This document shows positions 26,543 to 35,733 of a DNA stretch of 64,000 nucleotides, piece by piece. Each line of letters begins with the position of its first letter. Within the stretch, counting starts at the first letter, position 1. The notes below the pieces were generated by a model. The model was not told the DNA's origin, searched no databases, and was given only the letters and a program-made list of their open reading frames with translations. This DNA comes from Trichomonas vaginalis G3 (lineage: Eukaryota; Parabasalia; Trichomonadida; Trichomonadidae), in assembly GCF_026262505.1 (NCBI RefSeq), contig NC_067207.1:19188082-19252081 (forward strand), read 5' to 3'. A program made the position numbers and the translations under genes.

Positions 26543-28041
26543 AAAGTGCTATTGGTTTTGTAAACTTCTTTGCTTTCAATTCATTTGGACCGTCTCTGTC
26601 ACCAGTATATTGTATTTGAACTGTACCAACAGTTGAAATACCACCCATAAAGTCTTCTGAGTCAGCAAATGGAATGCCAAGCCAAAAGTTTGAACGGTCT
26701 CCATTTGTATATTGAGTGTTTTGAGCTCCTGTATGGGTCCATACTTTCACATATGGCATAATAGAACTTTGCATTTCAGGGTTAATGGTTGTTGTGAAGT
26801 TGTTGTTAAAGTTCATAGCATCTAATGTCAAGTTGTATGACCTCATATCCTCAACTGTAGAATATTCTTCTCTTGGATAGTATTTGCCATCTATGTTTAT
26901 ATGATATTTAATACCGGGGTTGTAGAAACAAGAATAGTCATTTATAGTTCGTCTGAACAGTACAAACATAGTATCTGCATGTTTCATTGCAGTTGTTAAA
27001 GCAATATCTGTTCTTGCACCTGGGTCAGCACTTTGGTTTCCAACTTCACCTGCAAAGTCTTTGACAGATATTTGGTGTATAGGGAACATAAGTGGAACTG
27101 CAATATATTTGGCAGCTAAAGCATTTGAAATATCTGGGTCCAACATATAGACTGCAAGTCTGCTTTCTATTCTCTTGCATTCAAACTGTTCGCATGTAAA
27201 CCTAACTGGGTCCCAAGCAGTTCCAGCAGCATTGAAATAATACTTTACTTCAGTGTTGAGGTTTGAGAAACCAAAGTCTAAGTCAACTTTGTCTTTGCAA
27301 AATTCGGCGAATGACGTTTGATTTGCTCCCTTTACGTCTGTAAGAGTGAATGGGTCTTGCGTTGGTGCAATGACTAAGTTATTTTTGCTTGGAGTAAGTT
27401 CGATAGAAATTTTTCCTGCCCAGTTTGGCAAGTATCTTAAAAACCTGAAGATGAGGAAAGATGACAAAGGAACTCTAAGTTTCAGTTTTACTTTGGTTAC
27501 TGCTGCTGCAGTTTGTCCAGAAAGGTTAACATAAACTCGGAACGTTAGGGTCAAGTCTTCTTATTTTCTCAATAGTTGCATACTGGTCTGTTTGTTCTCT
27601 AGCTTGTGGTTGTACTGAGTTTCTCAAAGCGAACCATTCATAGTTTGCCCATGTTACTGTTTGAACTAAGTCAGAGTTAGAATATATCTTATATCCCATA
27701 AAAACTTCTGGAGCATATTGGTATCCGACATAGAAAATTCCATTGCAACCTTTCTTGTCAGACAACTTGGCAGAAGGTTTTATTTCAATGTCTTGTTCCA
27801 CGTATAAGAAAGAGTTGTCAATAGAAATTATATGAAACCTGTCGCAAGCAATATCTACTGTTGTTGAAGAACCTTCTCCAAACTCACCTACGTTTCCATA
27901 AGAAACAGCAGTTGTATATTCGTAAGTTCCAGGAACTATTTCTGACCTTCTAATGGCATTGTCGCATTCGTTATACCATTCGGAAACATTTCCATTCATA
28001 GCATCCAAAACTGTTGGCGTTATATTCTGAGCGGCGTACAT
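26436..28041 (-). CDS. major capsid protein, double jelly-roll type, frameshifted
   Basis: The first block (ATG 28041 to 27526, 171 residues) and the second (from about 27554 to 26436, about 370 residues) overlap by some 29 bp in different frames. The second has no ATG start (TTG only) and continues the same protein, so one base is gained or lost near 27530-27560. Total about 540 residues, the usual size of a Polinton capsid protein. The sequence is rich in beta strands with typical features: CDRFHIISIDNSFLYVEQDI in the first jelly roll; YKIYSNSDLVQT; FPIHQISVKDFAGEV; DTMFVLFRRTINDYSCFYNP; YYPREEYSTVEDMRSYNL; SNFWLGIPF. Double-jelly-roll capsids form pseudo-hexagonal capsomers in PRD1/adenovirus-like particles. 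The family call is from fold-like features and context. Confidence 0.75.
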
Positions 28042-28073
28042 TTCATATGAGTAAAAATATAGAATAGTTGGAT

Positions 28074-31000
28074 TTATATGTCATAATAGAACCCACTCCG
28101 ACCAAGCTTTACTTTCTTCCTGACTGAGTTTTTAACTCTTCTTTTTCCTTCATTGCCCTCTGCTTGAAGTTGTTGCATCTTTGCATTATGTTCATCTAGT
28201 ATGTTGCAAATTTCCCATGTCCTTTTTGCCTTTTGGCTCTGGTCGCCCATCTCAGGTAACCTATATCCTAGAAAGAGTTTGTCATAGTTTGTATTTGAGT
28301 CTTCGCGTATTGTTTGCATGACTCTTTCCTGAGTTTCCGGTTCAAGCTCTTCAAACAGTGCCTGTCCATATGGAATATGCTCGTTTCCAAATATATGTTT
28401 TTGTAGCCATTCTGGTTTTCTTTCCATGTTACCAACTATATCTTTTGTGAATGGGAAGGCTTCTACCCAATCTTTCAGTCTTGCGTCGTTTATTTCTGTA
28501 GTTGGTTTTATTTTGTCAAGGAACATGTTTTTCAATACTAACATTTCATTTGGTACTGTCCATTTGAGTTTTCTTAAATATTCATCCCTTCTCGGTTCAT
28601 TGTCTGCAAAGTAAGTTTTTATGACATTTTGTAAACTTTCGTTTGCAAGGTCATGTACAATAGGTTCTCTTCCTTCGCTGTCCATAACTTTCTTTCTAAA
28701 CTCTTCACCAAATATACCATCTCTATGGTTCTGTGTAGTTCTTTGAGATAAATGTTCTAGAACGTCAGGTGTTATATTTCCATCAGCCATGTTCATTTCA
28801 TACTGGTCCAAAATATCTGCATGTTTCATATCTTTCAATGGCATTAAAGCCGCGCTTAAAATACCAGCTATATCTGGTTCACCATTGACTTCCATTGCGT
28901 CTACAACTTCTTGGAATTGTGGTTGTAAGTTTATGAACCACCTATCCGGGTTAGCTTTATGACCCCATCTCATTGTAGTTCCATCGTCTGCAGAAACAAA
29001 AGTAGGTTTGTTTCCATCTTGGTTAGGTTCTGAATGAACTTTAAACAATGTTTCATTTCTATATGTTTTCTTGAAATTTAACCTTTTATCTTCACCGAGT
29101 TCATCCGAAGATTGAACGTTAAATGCTCGTAAGTAAAAAGGGTTGTTGTATTTGTGTACATTTTCTTTCAGTACTTCCATTCTATGCTGAATATTTTCAT
29201 CTGGTGTTGGAGTCTTTTGTATGTCGGCAAACATTTTTCGATATTCTTCTACTATGTCAGCCGAATTTTTTTTAGACTCTTGGAAATATTCCATATTCTC
29301 CGCATACTCTTGTTGAGGGTCAAGATTTTTCGGCTGTTCCAAATCTTCATCTAGTTCTGTGAAGTTAGTTTCCAAAGGAGTGACTTGTTCGTTTCCTTCA
29401 GGCTCTTCTAGCTGTTGTTGCTGAACTATTTCTTCCATGTCTGGTTGTATCTGAACTTCTTCCTGTGGAGTTTCTTGTACCTCATCTGCTGGCATTTCAT
29501 ATATTCCGAGACCGTTTTCAACAAGTTCCCTTTCTAAGTCATCCGGACTCATAAACCTTTCTTCTTTCGTTCCGTCTCCTTTTTTTACGCGTTTCATGAA
29601 GAGAGTTAAATTGTCATTTAGCTCTGACATCAAATATCTCGGAGTAAATTCATCCATGTCATTTGGATGATATGCTATTAAATCATATCCCTTAGCGAGC
29701 TTGTATTTTCCAGGTTTGAAATTATATCCCCTTTGGTGCAGAGCCATAAAGCTAAATAGGTTCGGGTCAGTATTTCCATCCTTGAACTTTCTAATAGCTT
29801 CTTTATATCTGTCACTAAAGTCAAGAGTATCTGGGTAACCATACTCTTCCTTAAGCATTTTTAAGAATTCTTGGTTTCCTTGTTCTCTACTTCTTTTATG
29901 TCCTTGCTCTGTTTGTGCTGGTTGTTGTGCTGGTTGTGGAGGTGGTTGCTGTGCTGGTTGTTGTGTTGGTTGTTGTGTTGGTTTTGGTTGTTGTTGTGGT
30001 GCATGCCTGTGTCTATGTCCATGTGACGATGTAAATGTTCTAGGTAGTCCTGGTGCAGGTGCTTCTCTTGGAGGGTTTGGTGGTATATAAGTTCCACCAG
30101 CTGGCACATATGTTCCATCTGCAGCATAATGTCCTACCTGACTTTTCGTTCTTAAGAAAGCATTTACTAGGTCTGTTTTGGTCTGTTGTAACTCTTTTTC
30201 TTGACTTTCCACAACAGTTGCTCTAACGGCGTCATAGGCACTTTGAACTGCCTGTCTCGTTGCTGCATCTGTTATTTTCGTCATATTTTGTGCTACTTCT
30301 TTTAACTCTTTGTCGAAACCTTCAGACTTCAGTTTCTTTCCAGATGAGAAGTCGTTCACTTGTTTCACCTTACTATGAAGAGCTTCGAAAGCGTTCTTAA
30401 AGTCAGCATTTGTTAAAGCTTCATTTGAACTATCTTCATCCGCTTGTATTTTTGTCCTTATTGACCCTATGAGTTGGGCTGCTTTAGCGTTGGCTTGGGC
30501 ATCTAACCAGTCATTGTTAGCTTTTATATATTCTGCGCTTTTCATTGCCTTTTGCATAGCCGCGTCGTTATTTTTACTTTCTTGTGCTAAGTTTTCATAC
30601 TGTACGGTTTGGTTTTGCAACTGTAAAAGTTTTTCTGCCTTTACATTTGCTTCAACTTCTTTTTTATACTCATCGCTATCCATATATGTCTTCAGGGCTT
30701 TTTGTTTTATTTCTTCATCTTTCAGTACTTTATATTGAGTAGTATGGTTTTTCAAATTTATGACATCTTGTTCCATTTTTGCTACTTCTGCTGCTTTTTC
30801 TGACACTTTTTTCGCATATTCCTCTGTACTTAGTTCTTTCAGTTGTTCTTCTTTCTTCTTTTTCTCTACGTTTAACTCATTGAGTTTCTTTGTGTGTCTG
30901 TCATATTCTAGTTTCTTTTCGTTTTCACTTATTTGCTTCTGTATGTCTATGTTTGACTTTTTGACATCTGTTATTTGATTTTTGAGTGAACTCAAATTCA

Positions 31001-31259
31001 TTTGACTTTGAGGGTTATAGGCTGTTCCGTCTGCAGCTCCACCATAGCCTGCCATTTTCGCTAAAAGTGCCGCTCTTAAACCTCCACTCTGTGCACCAAT
31101 AACTCGGTTTAAAAGCATAGGATTGCTTGACATTTGTTGCAACATAGTGGGGTCATTCAGCATTTGTTGTTGCAACTGTTGTTGTGGTGTCAGTTTTACT
31201 ATTGGATGTTTCAATGCTCTCTTCCTCTTACGTATATTCTTACGTAGCTTACGTGGCAT
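28074..31259 (-). CDS. 1061-residue coiled-coil protein upstream of the capsid gene
   Basis: Intact. Residues 1-22 are strongly basic (MPRKLRKNIRKRKRALKHP), like a nuclear-localisation or DNA-binding tail. Residues about 85-370 are a long coiled coil rich in Lys, Glu, Ala and Gln. Residues about 385-455 are a low-complexity Pro/Gln/His region (TQQPTQQPAQQPPPQPAQQP). Residues 460-1000 contain several folded-looking helical parts (PGKYKLAKGYDLIAYHPNDM, ERKPEWLQKHIFGNEHIPYG). The C-terminus is again basic (GKRRVKNSVRKKVKLGRSG). It lies 32 bp upstream of the capsid gene on the same strand. Size, basic ends and context fit a virion core or scaffold protein. No catalytic motif is visible. The promoter is CTTTTTAACTTCACTTAAA before ATG 31259. 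Confidence 0.7.
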   Translation of the reverse strand: MPRKLRKNIRKRKRALKHPIVKLTPQQQLQQQMLNDPTMLQQMSSNPMLLNRVIGAQSGGLRAALLAKMAGYGGAADGTAYNPQSQMNLSSLKNQITDVKKSNIDIQKQISENEKKLEYDRHTKKLNELNVEKKKKEEQLKELSTEEYAKKVSEKAAEVAKMEQDVINLKNHTTQYKVLKDEEIKQKALKTYMDSDEYKKEVEANVKAEKLLQLQNQTVQYENLAQESKNNDAAMQKAMKSAEYIKANNDWLDAQANAKAAQLIGSIRTKIQADEDSSNEALTNADFKNAFEALHSKVKQVNDFSSGKKLKSEGFDKELKEVAQNMTKITDAATRQAVQSAYDAVRATVVESQEKELQQTKTDLVNAFLRTKSQVGHYAADGTYVPAGGTYIPPNPPREAPAPGLPRTFTSSHGHRHRHAPQQQPKPTQQPTQQPAQQPPPQPAQQPAQTEQGHKRSREQGNQEFLKMLKEEYGYPDTLDFSDRYKEAIRKFKDGNTDPNLFSFMALHQRGYNFKPGKYKLAKGYDLIAYHPNDMDEFTPRYLMSELNDNLTLFMKRVKKGDGTKEERFMSPDDLERELVENGLGIYEMPADEVQETPQEEVQIQPDMEEIVQQQQLEEPEGNEQVTPLETNFTELDEDLEQPKNLDPQQEYAENMEYFQESKKNSADIVEEYRKMFADIQKTPTPDENIQHRMEVLKENVHKYNNPFYLRAFNVQSSDELGEDKRLNFKKTYRNETLFKVHSEPNQDGNKPTFVSADDGTTMRWGHKANPDRWFINLQPQFQEVVDAMEVNGEPDIAGILSAALMPLKDMKHADILDQYEMNMADGNITPDVLEHLSQRTTQNHRDGIFGEEFRKKVMDSEGREPIVHDLANESLQNVIKTYFADNEPRRDEYLRKLKWTVPNEMLVLKNMFLDKIKPTTEINDARLKDWVEAFPFTKDIVGNMERKPEWLQKHIFGNEHIPYGQALFEELEPETQERVMQTIREDSNTNYDKLFLGYRLPEMGDQSQKAKRTWEICNILDEHNAKMQQLQAEGNEGKRRVKNSVRKKVKLGRSGFYYDI

Positions 31260-31396
31260 TTTAAGTGAAGTTAAAAAGCGGTTTTTGACAGATGTTTATA
31301 TGACACTTTTTGTTCAGCACAAAAAACTACTCGGTCAAAGTGTTGTCAGTTTTGTAAAATAACCGTCCTATCTCCGTGCCTATGACGAAGAAATCA

Positions 31397-31789
31397 TGAA
31401 AATTCAAGAGGGTAGAAAAGAGGTTAGAAAAGAGGTTATATCTAACCTTCTACCCTAAACATTATTTTTGTCTGATTTTACGAAGAAGTCTTGACAAAAC
31501 ATTTACGAAGAAGTCTTGACAAAACATTTACGAAGAAGTCTTGACAAAACATTTACGAAGAAGTCTTGACAAAACATTTACGAAGAAGTCTTGACAAAAC
31601 ATTTACGAAGAAGTCTTGACAAAACATTTACGAAGAAGTCTTGACAAAACATTTACGAAGAAGTCTTGACAAAACATGAAAACATATATAATTTGTGAAA
31701 AGCTCCTGGAAGACCCGTATATATAAGACCTTCATTTATACTAAACATCTTCGGGGCTAGAAGGCACGAAGTGCCTGGAAGCCCCACTA

Positions 31790-31830
<41 letters not shown>
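31397..31830 (-). repeat. right terminal inverted repeat of the Maverick, internally expanded
   Basis: 434 bp. Its reverse complement matches the left repeat (8119-8382) throughout, except that the single 25-bp unit of the left is present eight times here (31481-31680), accounting for nearly all the extra length. Ends in a T39 tract (31792-31830). Confidence 0.92.
31477..31680 (+). repeat. eight tandem 25-bp units in the right TIR
   Basis: CGAAGAAGTCTTGACAAAAC begins at 31481, 31506, 31531, 31556, 31581, 31606, 31631 and 31656, exactly 25 bp apart and essentially identical. The left TIR has one unit (about 8264-8292) and the internal modules at 18288-18600 have degenerate units. There are no unique spacers, so this is a tandem array and not CRISPR-like. 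Confidence 0.95.
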
Positions 31831-31831
<1 letters not shown>

Positions 31832-31835
31832 AATA
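31831..31835 (+). repeat. candidate target-site duplication GAATA (right)
   Basis: Matches the GAATA that precedes the left A-run (8115-8119). See the left copy for the boundary ambiguity. Confidence 0.45.
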
Positions 31836-32170
31836 TTAGATAATAATTATACAAAAAGTAATTAAAAATATTAAAAATGAGAAGATTACATTTAATTATT
31901 GATAAATAAGACTAAAAATGACAGAATTTTCACTGTATCGAAGGCTATTGAGATATATATATAAGATTTATTATGAAATTAGAAAAAAATAGATTTCAAA
32001 TCCAGAGAAATTCATTGGATTTTGTAATTTCAGGAATAAACCATGGTCCGTACAAGCTTTATTATATTTGCATTACAAATATTTTAACTTTAAATCAAAC
32101 CTATTAATAAGCAAAATAGAGAGAGCATCCAATTCTTAATTCACAAATATCAATATGATTCATTGTATAA

Positions 32171-33898
32171 ATGCCGTTTAAAGATCGATTATTTAATTCA
32201 TCAAACAAGAAATTTAAAAACGAAGAAATATTAAAACAAAATTACTCTGCGAACTTAAAATATGACTATCTAAACGATATTTGGCAAGAATATTACGGTA
32301 ATACCGAATCTGTAACAAAAATTAATGAAAATAAATCGATTAATACAGAGAATTCGAATATTTTAGTTTCTAATGTATTATTTCAAGGAAAATATCAAGA
32401 CAACATCATATATCTACGAAACTGCCAATCTCTTTTTGCTTACACTATTTTTGATAACAACCAAAATGATGATACAACTAAAATGAATATTTACCAAGAA
32501 AGTGGTTCCTGTGTTCAGTATCAAATTTGTGTTAAAAATGCATATGCAAAAAGCGATATTGGTGCAGCTCATTCTTATATTAACGCTTATGGAAACAATA
32601 ATCTAATTAATTATATTAAAGATTCAACAATTGCGAATTCTCGAGGAGAGACAAAATTATTTGATTTGAAAAATGGACTGATCTTAATTGAAAATACGAA
32701 TATATCTAATACTATTTCACGTGAAACTGGTACTGATTTGATATTTTATATTTATTATGGTTTCCAAGCAAGTATTTCATTTTCAGCTTTTATGAATAAC
32801 ACCATGGAAATGGCATCAAAATGTTTTTCATTTTATTTAAGCCAATCGGAGTATTTACATCATTTAATAATTCATTCGAATACAATTTATTATGACAAGG
32901 ATAATTCAAATATATTAAATGGATTGTTTTACCTAGAAAATTCTAGAATAAAATTAAGTGAATGCAATATCATTAATAATAAAGCAAAATGTTTGATTTT
33001 AGCCTATGCTGGTTCCCTTACAATTTCGAATTGTTATTTTGATAGAAATACAATTAATAAAATTGGGCAGAGTATTGATGTCGATGCTCAAGCTATTATT
33101 AATAATGATAACGTAATGGTTAATGAATCAATTGCTAGTGAAGAAATAGATATAATAAACTCATTTCCTGGAGATGATATCTGTCGAAGTGAATCACTGT
33201 TTAATCATGAACTCATAATGACAAATATCTCAATTGAGAATGAAAATTATTCAATCATCGAATTTGATGAAAATATTCAAGTAAGAGTATATTTTGAACG
33301 TCTCCAAACAATTTCAAACATCGAAATTGAATCATGGATTGATGATGAAATAGATCACATTACGCAAAATGAAAATTTACAATCTAATACTAATTTTATT
33401 GTTTTTGAACATGCTTCACAAGGTATTTTTGGAAGTCACACGCTTCATATTCAACTTCATTCAAGAAATAAGGAATCTGATGTGATCAGTATTGATTTCA
33501 CAAGAAGAAAAAAGGCAAAAATCACTGTTATCGACTCATTCTACACAGAAAGTAAACTTGTTTTAAGCGGGATTATTGACGAATCATATGATTATGAATA
33601 TAAACACTGCGGAATGCATTTATCATTCTACAACATTACCAATGCAAAAACAATTTCTGTGTTTAGGGATGAATTTGATTTAATTTCATCTTTTCCAGAA
33701 AACTTCGATTTCAGGATGAATCCTGTTTTAATTTGGATGACAAATCGAGTAGATAAAGTTATAGGTGAAACTTATCACAAAGTATCACATAATAAAGGAT
33801 TAAAATTGAATCCATGTACAAAATCTTTCACCCAATTAACATTAAGAAGAAATTTAATGGCAAATGTTGCTATATTCGCTTTTGTTAAGAAATCTTGA
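32171..33898 (+). CDS. beta-helix-like protein, three-copy family (copy 1)
   Basis: 575 residues, Asn/Ile/Ser-rich, with repeated strand-turn units (for example LTISNCYFDRNTINK, SNILVSNVLFQGKYQDN) typical of right-handed parallel beta-helices. A hallmark is SGSCVQYQIC at residues 112-120, and YDYLNDIWQEYY near residue 31. The C-terminal third (about residues 370-560) is a separate beta-rich part with an IDDEIDHITQ segment and VIDSFYTESKLVLSGIIDES. The two genes at 60182 and 62119 share all these landmarks. There is no signal peptide or membrane anchor at either end. T. vaginalis has large families of Pmp-like and other beta-helix surface proteins; whether this one belongs to them I cannot say. 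The Maverick sits 340 bp upstream. Confidence 0.7.
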   Translation: MPFKDRLFNSSNKKFKNEEILKQNYSANLKYDYLNDIWQEYYGNTESVTKINENKSINTENSNILVSNVLFQGKYQDNIIYLRNCQSLFAYTIFDNNQNDDTTKMNIYQESGSCVQYQICVKNAYAKSDIGAAHSYINAYGNNNLINYIKDSTIANSRGETKLFDLKNGLILIENTNISNTISRETGTDLIFYIYYGFQASISFSAFMNNTMEMASKCFSFYLSQSEYLHHLIIHSNTIYYDKDNSNILNGLFYLENSRIKLSECNIINNKAKCLILAYAGSLTISNCYFDRNTINKIGQSIDVDAQAIINNDNVMVNESIASEEIDIINSFPGDDICRSESLFNHELIMTNISIENENYSIIEFDENIQVRVYFERLQTISNIEIESWIDDEIDHITQNENLQSNTNFIVFEHASQGIFGSHTLHIQLHSRNKESDVISIDFTRRKKAKITVIDSFYTESKLVLSGIIDESYDYEYKHCGMHLSFYNITNAKTISVFRDEFDLISSFPENFDFRMNPVLIWMTNRVDKVIGETYHKVSHNKGLKLNPCTKSFTQLTLRRNLMANVAIFAFVKKS

Positions 33899-34279
33899 GA
33901 CTAAACAAGATAATTTTACTTAATCACATAGCAAACATAAAGATTTTGAATGCTATTTTCTAAAGTATAAATAATTTTCAATATTCAAAATACTTATAGA
34001 GCAATATCAATAATTCTTAAATATAGTTACATGCAATGTATTTTGAAAGTATATTTGTCCTATTTACAGCCATTTGTCATCCTTGAAATCTTAATCTATC
34101 TCTGTGAATCCAAGATTTTAACAATACTTTGATTTGAACTATGAGAATCATAGAAAGATCTTTTGTAGAGCAAATATTCAATGGTTATAGAGTACTGCAC
34201 TTATGTCTTCAAAAGTGTACTACAGTATGATTGGAGTTTATTTATTGATGTATTTAGAAAGGTCGGATCAATGCTCTCA

Positions 34280-35287
34280 ATTTTTTTCTATCAAAATTTT
34301 GAAATGAATTAAGAGTTCACAAACAGGAGACTATTCTACATGGAACGATTACTTTAATGACAAATATGATCATAAGCGATATTCCTCCAATACAACTATT
34401 GATGGCAGTCAAAATTGCCTTATTGAAAAACATATTTTTCATTTCTCAGTCCAAATGGAGTTATTAACATTACAGGTGATGACAATACTAAAGTTCTTAT
34501 TAATTTCTGCACATTCTCAAATTGTTCATCGTTACTTGACGGTGGCTGCATTTTCTAAAACAATGGGCAGTGCATTCAAAGCCACATTTGTAGTTACAAA
34601 CCTACTTCAAGTAAATTAGGTGCTCATTGCGAGATATTAGTTTCAACAGATTTTCATTTCAAAAATTACTTCACTATGGGCTCGATTTCCAACGGGCAAT
34701 GTTTAGCCCATACATCAGGCATATATTATGGAGAAATATGCTTTTCCTCAATAAATGAAACAGATAATACTGCCGAAGGAAATACTGCTTGCTATTTGGA
34801 TGAGCCAAATATATCATGTACTGTAAAATATTGTAATTTCATGAAAAATATTGCTACTTCTAGATTCGCACTTATTACAGAATCTCGTCAAAATTTTGAA
34901 ACTTTTTCCATAGCTTTAGTGAATAATACTCATGGACCCTCTGATAGAGGATTGATTAGTTGTTATGCAGCATATTCATATATATTCCGAGAATGCATTA
35001 TTAAGAATAATAAGTGCTACAATTTCTTTTATGGCGATTCGCAAACAGTAATTCAATTGATTAAGTGCGTAATAAGTAATGTTGCTTATTCTCAGTATAA
35101 AGCCGGAAATTTACAATCATTATCAACAGATAAAACAAAATCTCTTTCAATTCCTTTTGCTCTCTATGAATCAAGTATGTGCTTTTCAAAAGAAAATTAT
35201 AAATTAAAAGAATGCACAAATATTCCTAATATGGTTCCAATTGGAAGAATGGGAGCAAAACTGTTGATCGGGTTTTGGCAATCTTAA
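34280..35287 (+). pseudogene. decayed relative of the beta-helix family
   Basis: The last block (34676-35287) is open, with beta-helix-like repeats (YCNFMKNIATSRF, FRECIIKNNKCYNF). Upstream, the same frame extends back through NNGQCIQSHIC, the hallmark of the family (compare GGSCVQHQICVKN), to an in-frame TAA at 34556-34558, and further back into DDNTKVLINFCTFSN. Still further back, around 34440, the frame is lost. It lacks a start codon and the separate C-terminal domain of its relatives, so it is a truncated pseudogene. Confidence 0.65.
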
Positions 35288-35733
35288 TAAAAAGAAGTTT
35301 CTCTTCTATTCTATTGTAATTAATATAGATTAAAACTACATAACTAAATAAATTTTACTATTTTTTCTAATTTGCATGACAATGTTCACTAAATTTGGTT
35401 ATGAATTAATAGGAAATCATTAACTCGTTATATCAAATTGAATTACGCAGTGAAATTTTGAATGTTATTAAGATATTTAGAAATTGCATTGGATTTTATA
35501 TTTTTAATTTGAAAACCTATTAAATCTCAGGTTGGTAATATATTTGCAATGTAATAGAGAATCAAAATAAAAAAATTGTTTTAGAAATTAAATAGAATTT
35601 TAGATTTTTAGTTTGTTTATCCCCTAAGTCTCTGCTTTTTAGGTATTTGTGCTGTAATTTATTTTAGAGTTTAAAAAATATTTTAGAAATTAAATAGAAT
35701 TTTAGGTGTTTAGTAAGAAAAATTACCGTTTAA
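35288..35733. other. intergenic, nothing recognised
   Basis: AT-rich spacer between the beta-helix pseudogene and the 3' end of the BTB gene. The segment TTTAGAAATTAAATAGAATT occurs twice (about 35580 and 35682), a short direct repeat of no known meaning. Confidence 0.5.

Larger units (their letters stand above)
8119..31830. mobile_element. Maverick/Polinton DNA transposon (about 23.7 kb)
   Basis: The element is bounded by inverted terminal repeats, starts with an A36 tract (8119-8154) and ends with a T39 tract (31792-31830). It encodes the hallmark Polinton gene set: retroviral-type integrase, protein-primed PolB, A32/FtsK-HerA-type ATPase and a double-jelly-roll-like capsid protein, plus an SF3 helicase. 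Genes lie on both strands with gaps of tens of bases. Known T. vaginalis Mavericks are of similar size and make up a large part of that genome (established knowledge). This copy has frameshifts in integrase, PolB, ATPase, capsid, methyltransferase and other genes, so it is probably not autonomous as read. The Ulp1-like cysteine protease usual in Polintons was not found. The insertion sits in intergenic host DNA between the surface-protein gene and a beta-helix-like gene. Confidence 0.95.

Noticed and set aside
31477..31680. CRISPR-like array
   Set aside because: 25-bp units are tandem and contiguous with no unique spacers, in a eukaryotic element TIR.
8119..31830. Ulp1/adenain-type cysteine protease of Polintons
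   Set aside because: Looked for GTHW-type and Cys-His motifs in all element genes and found none; not reported as present.
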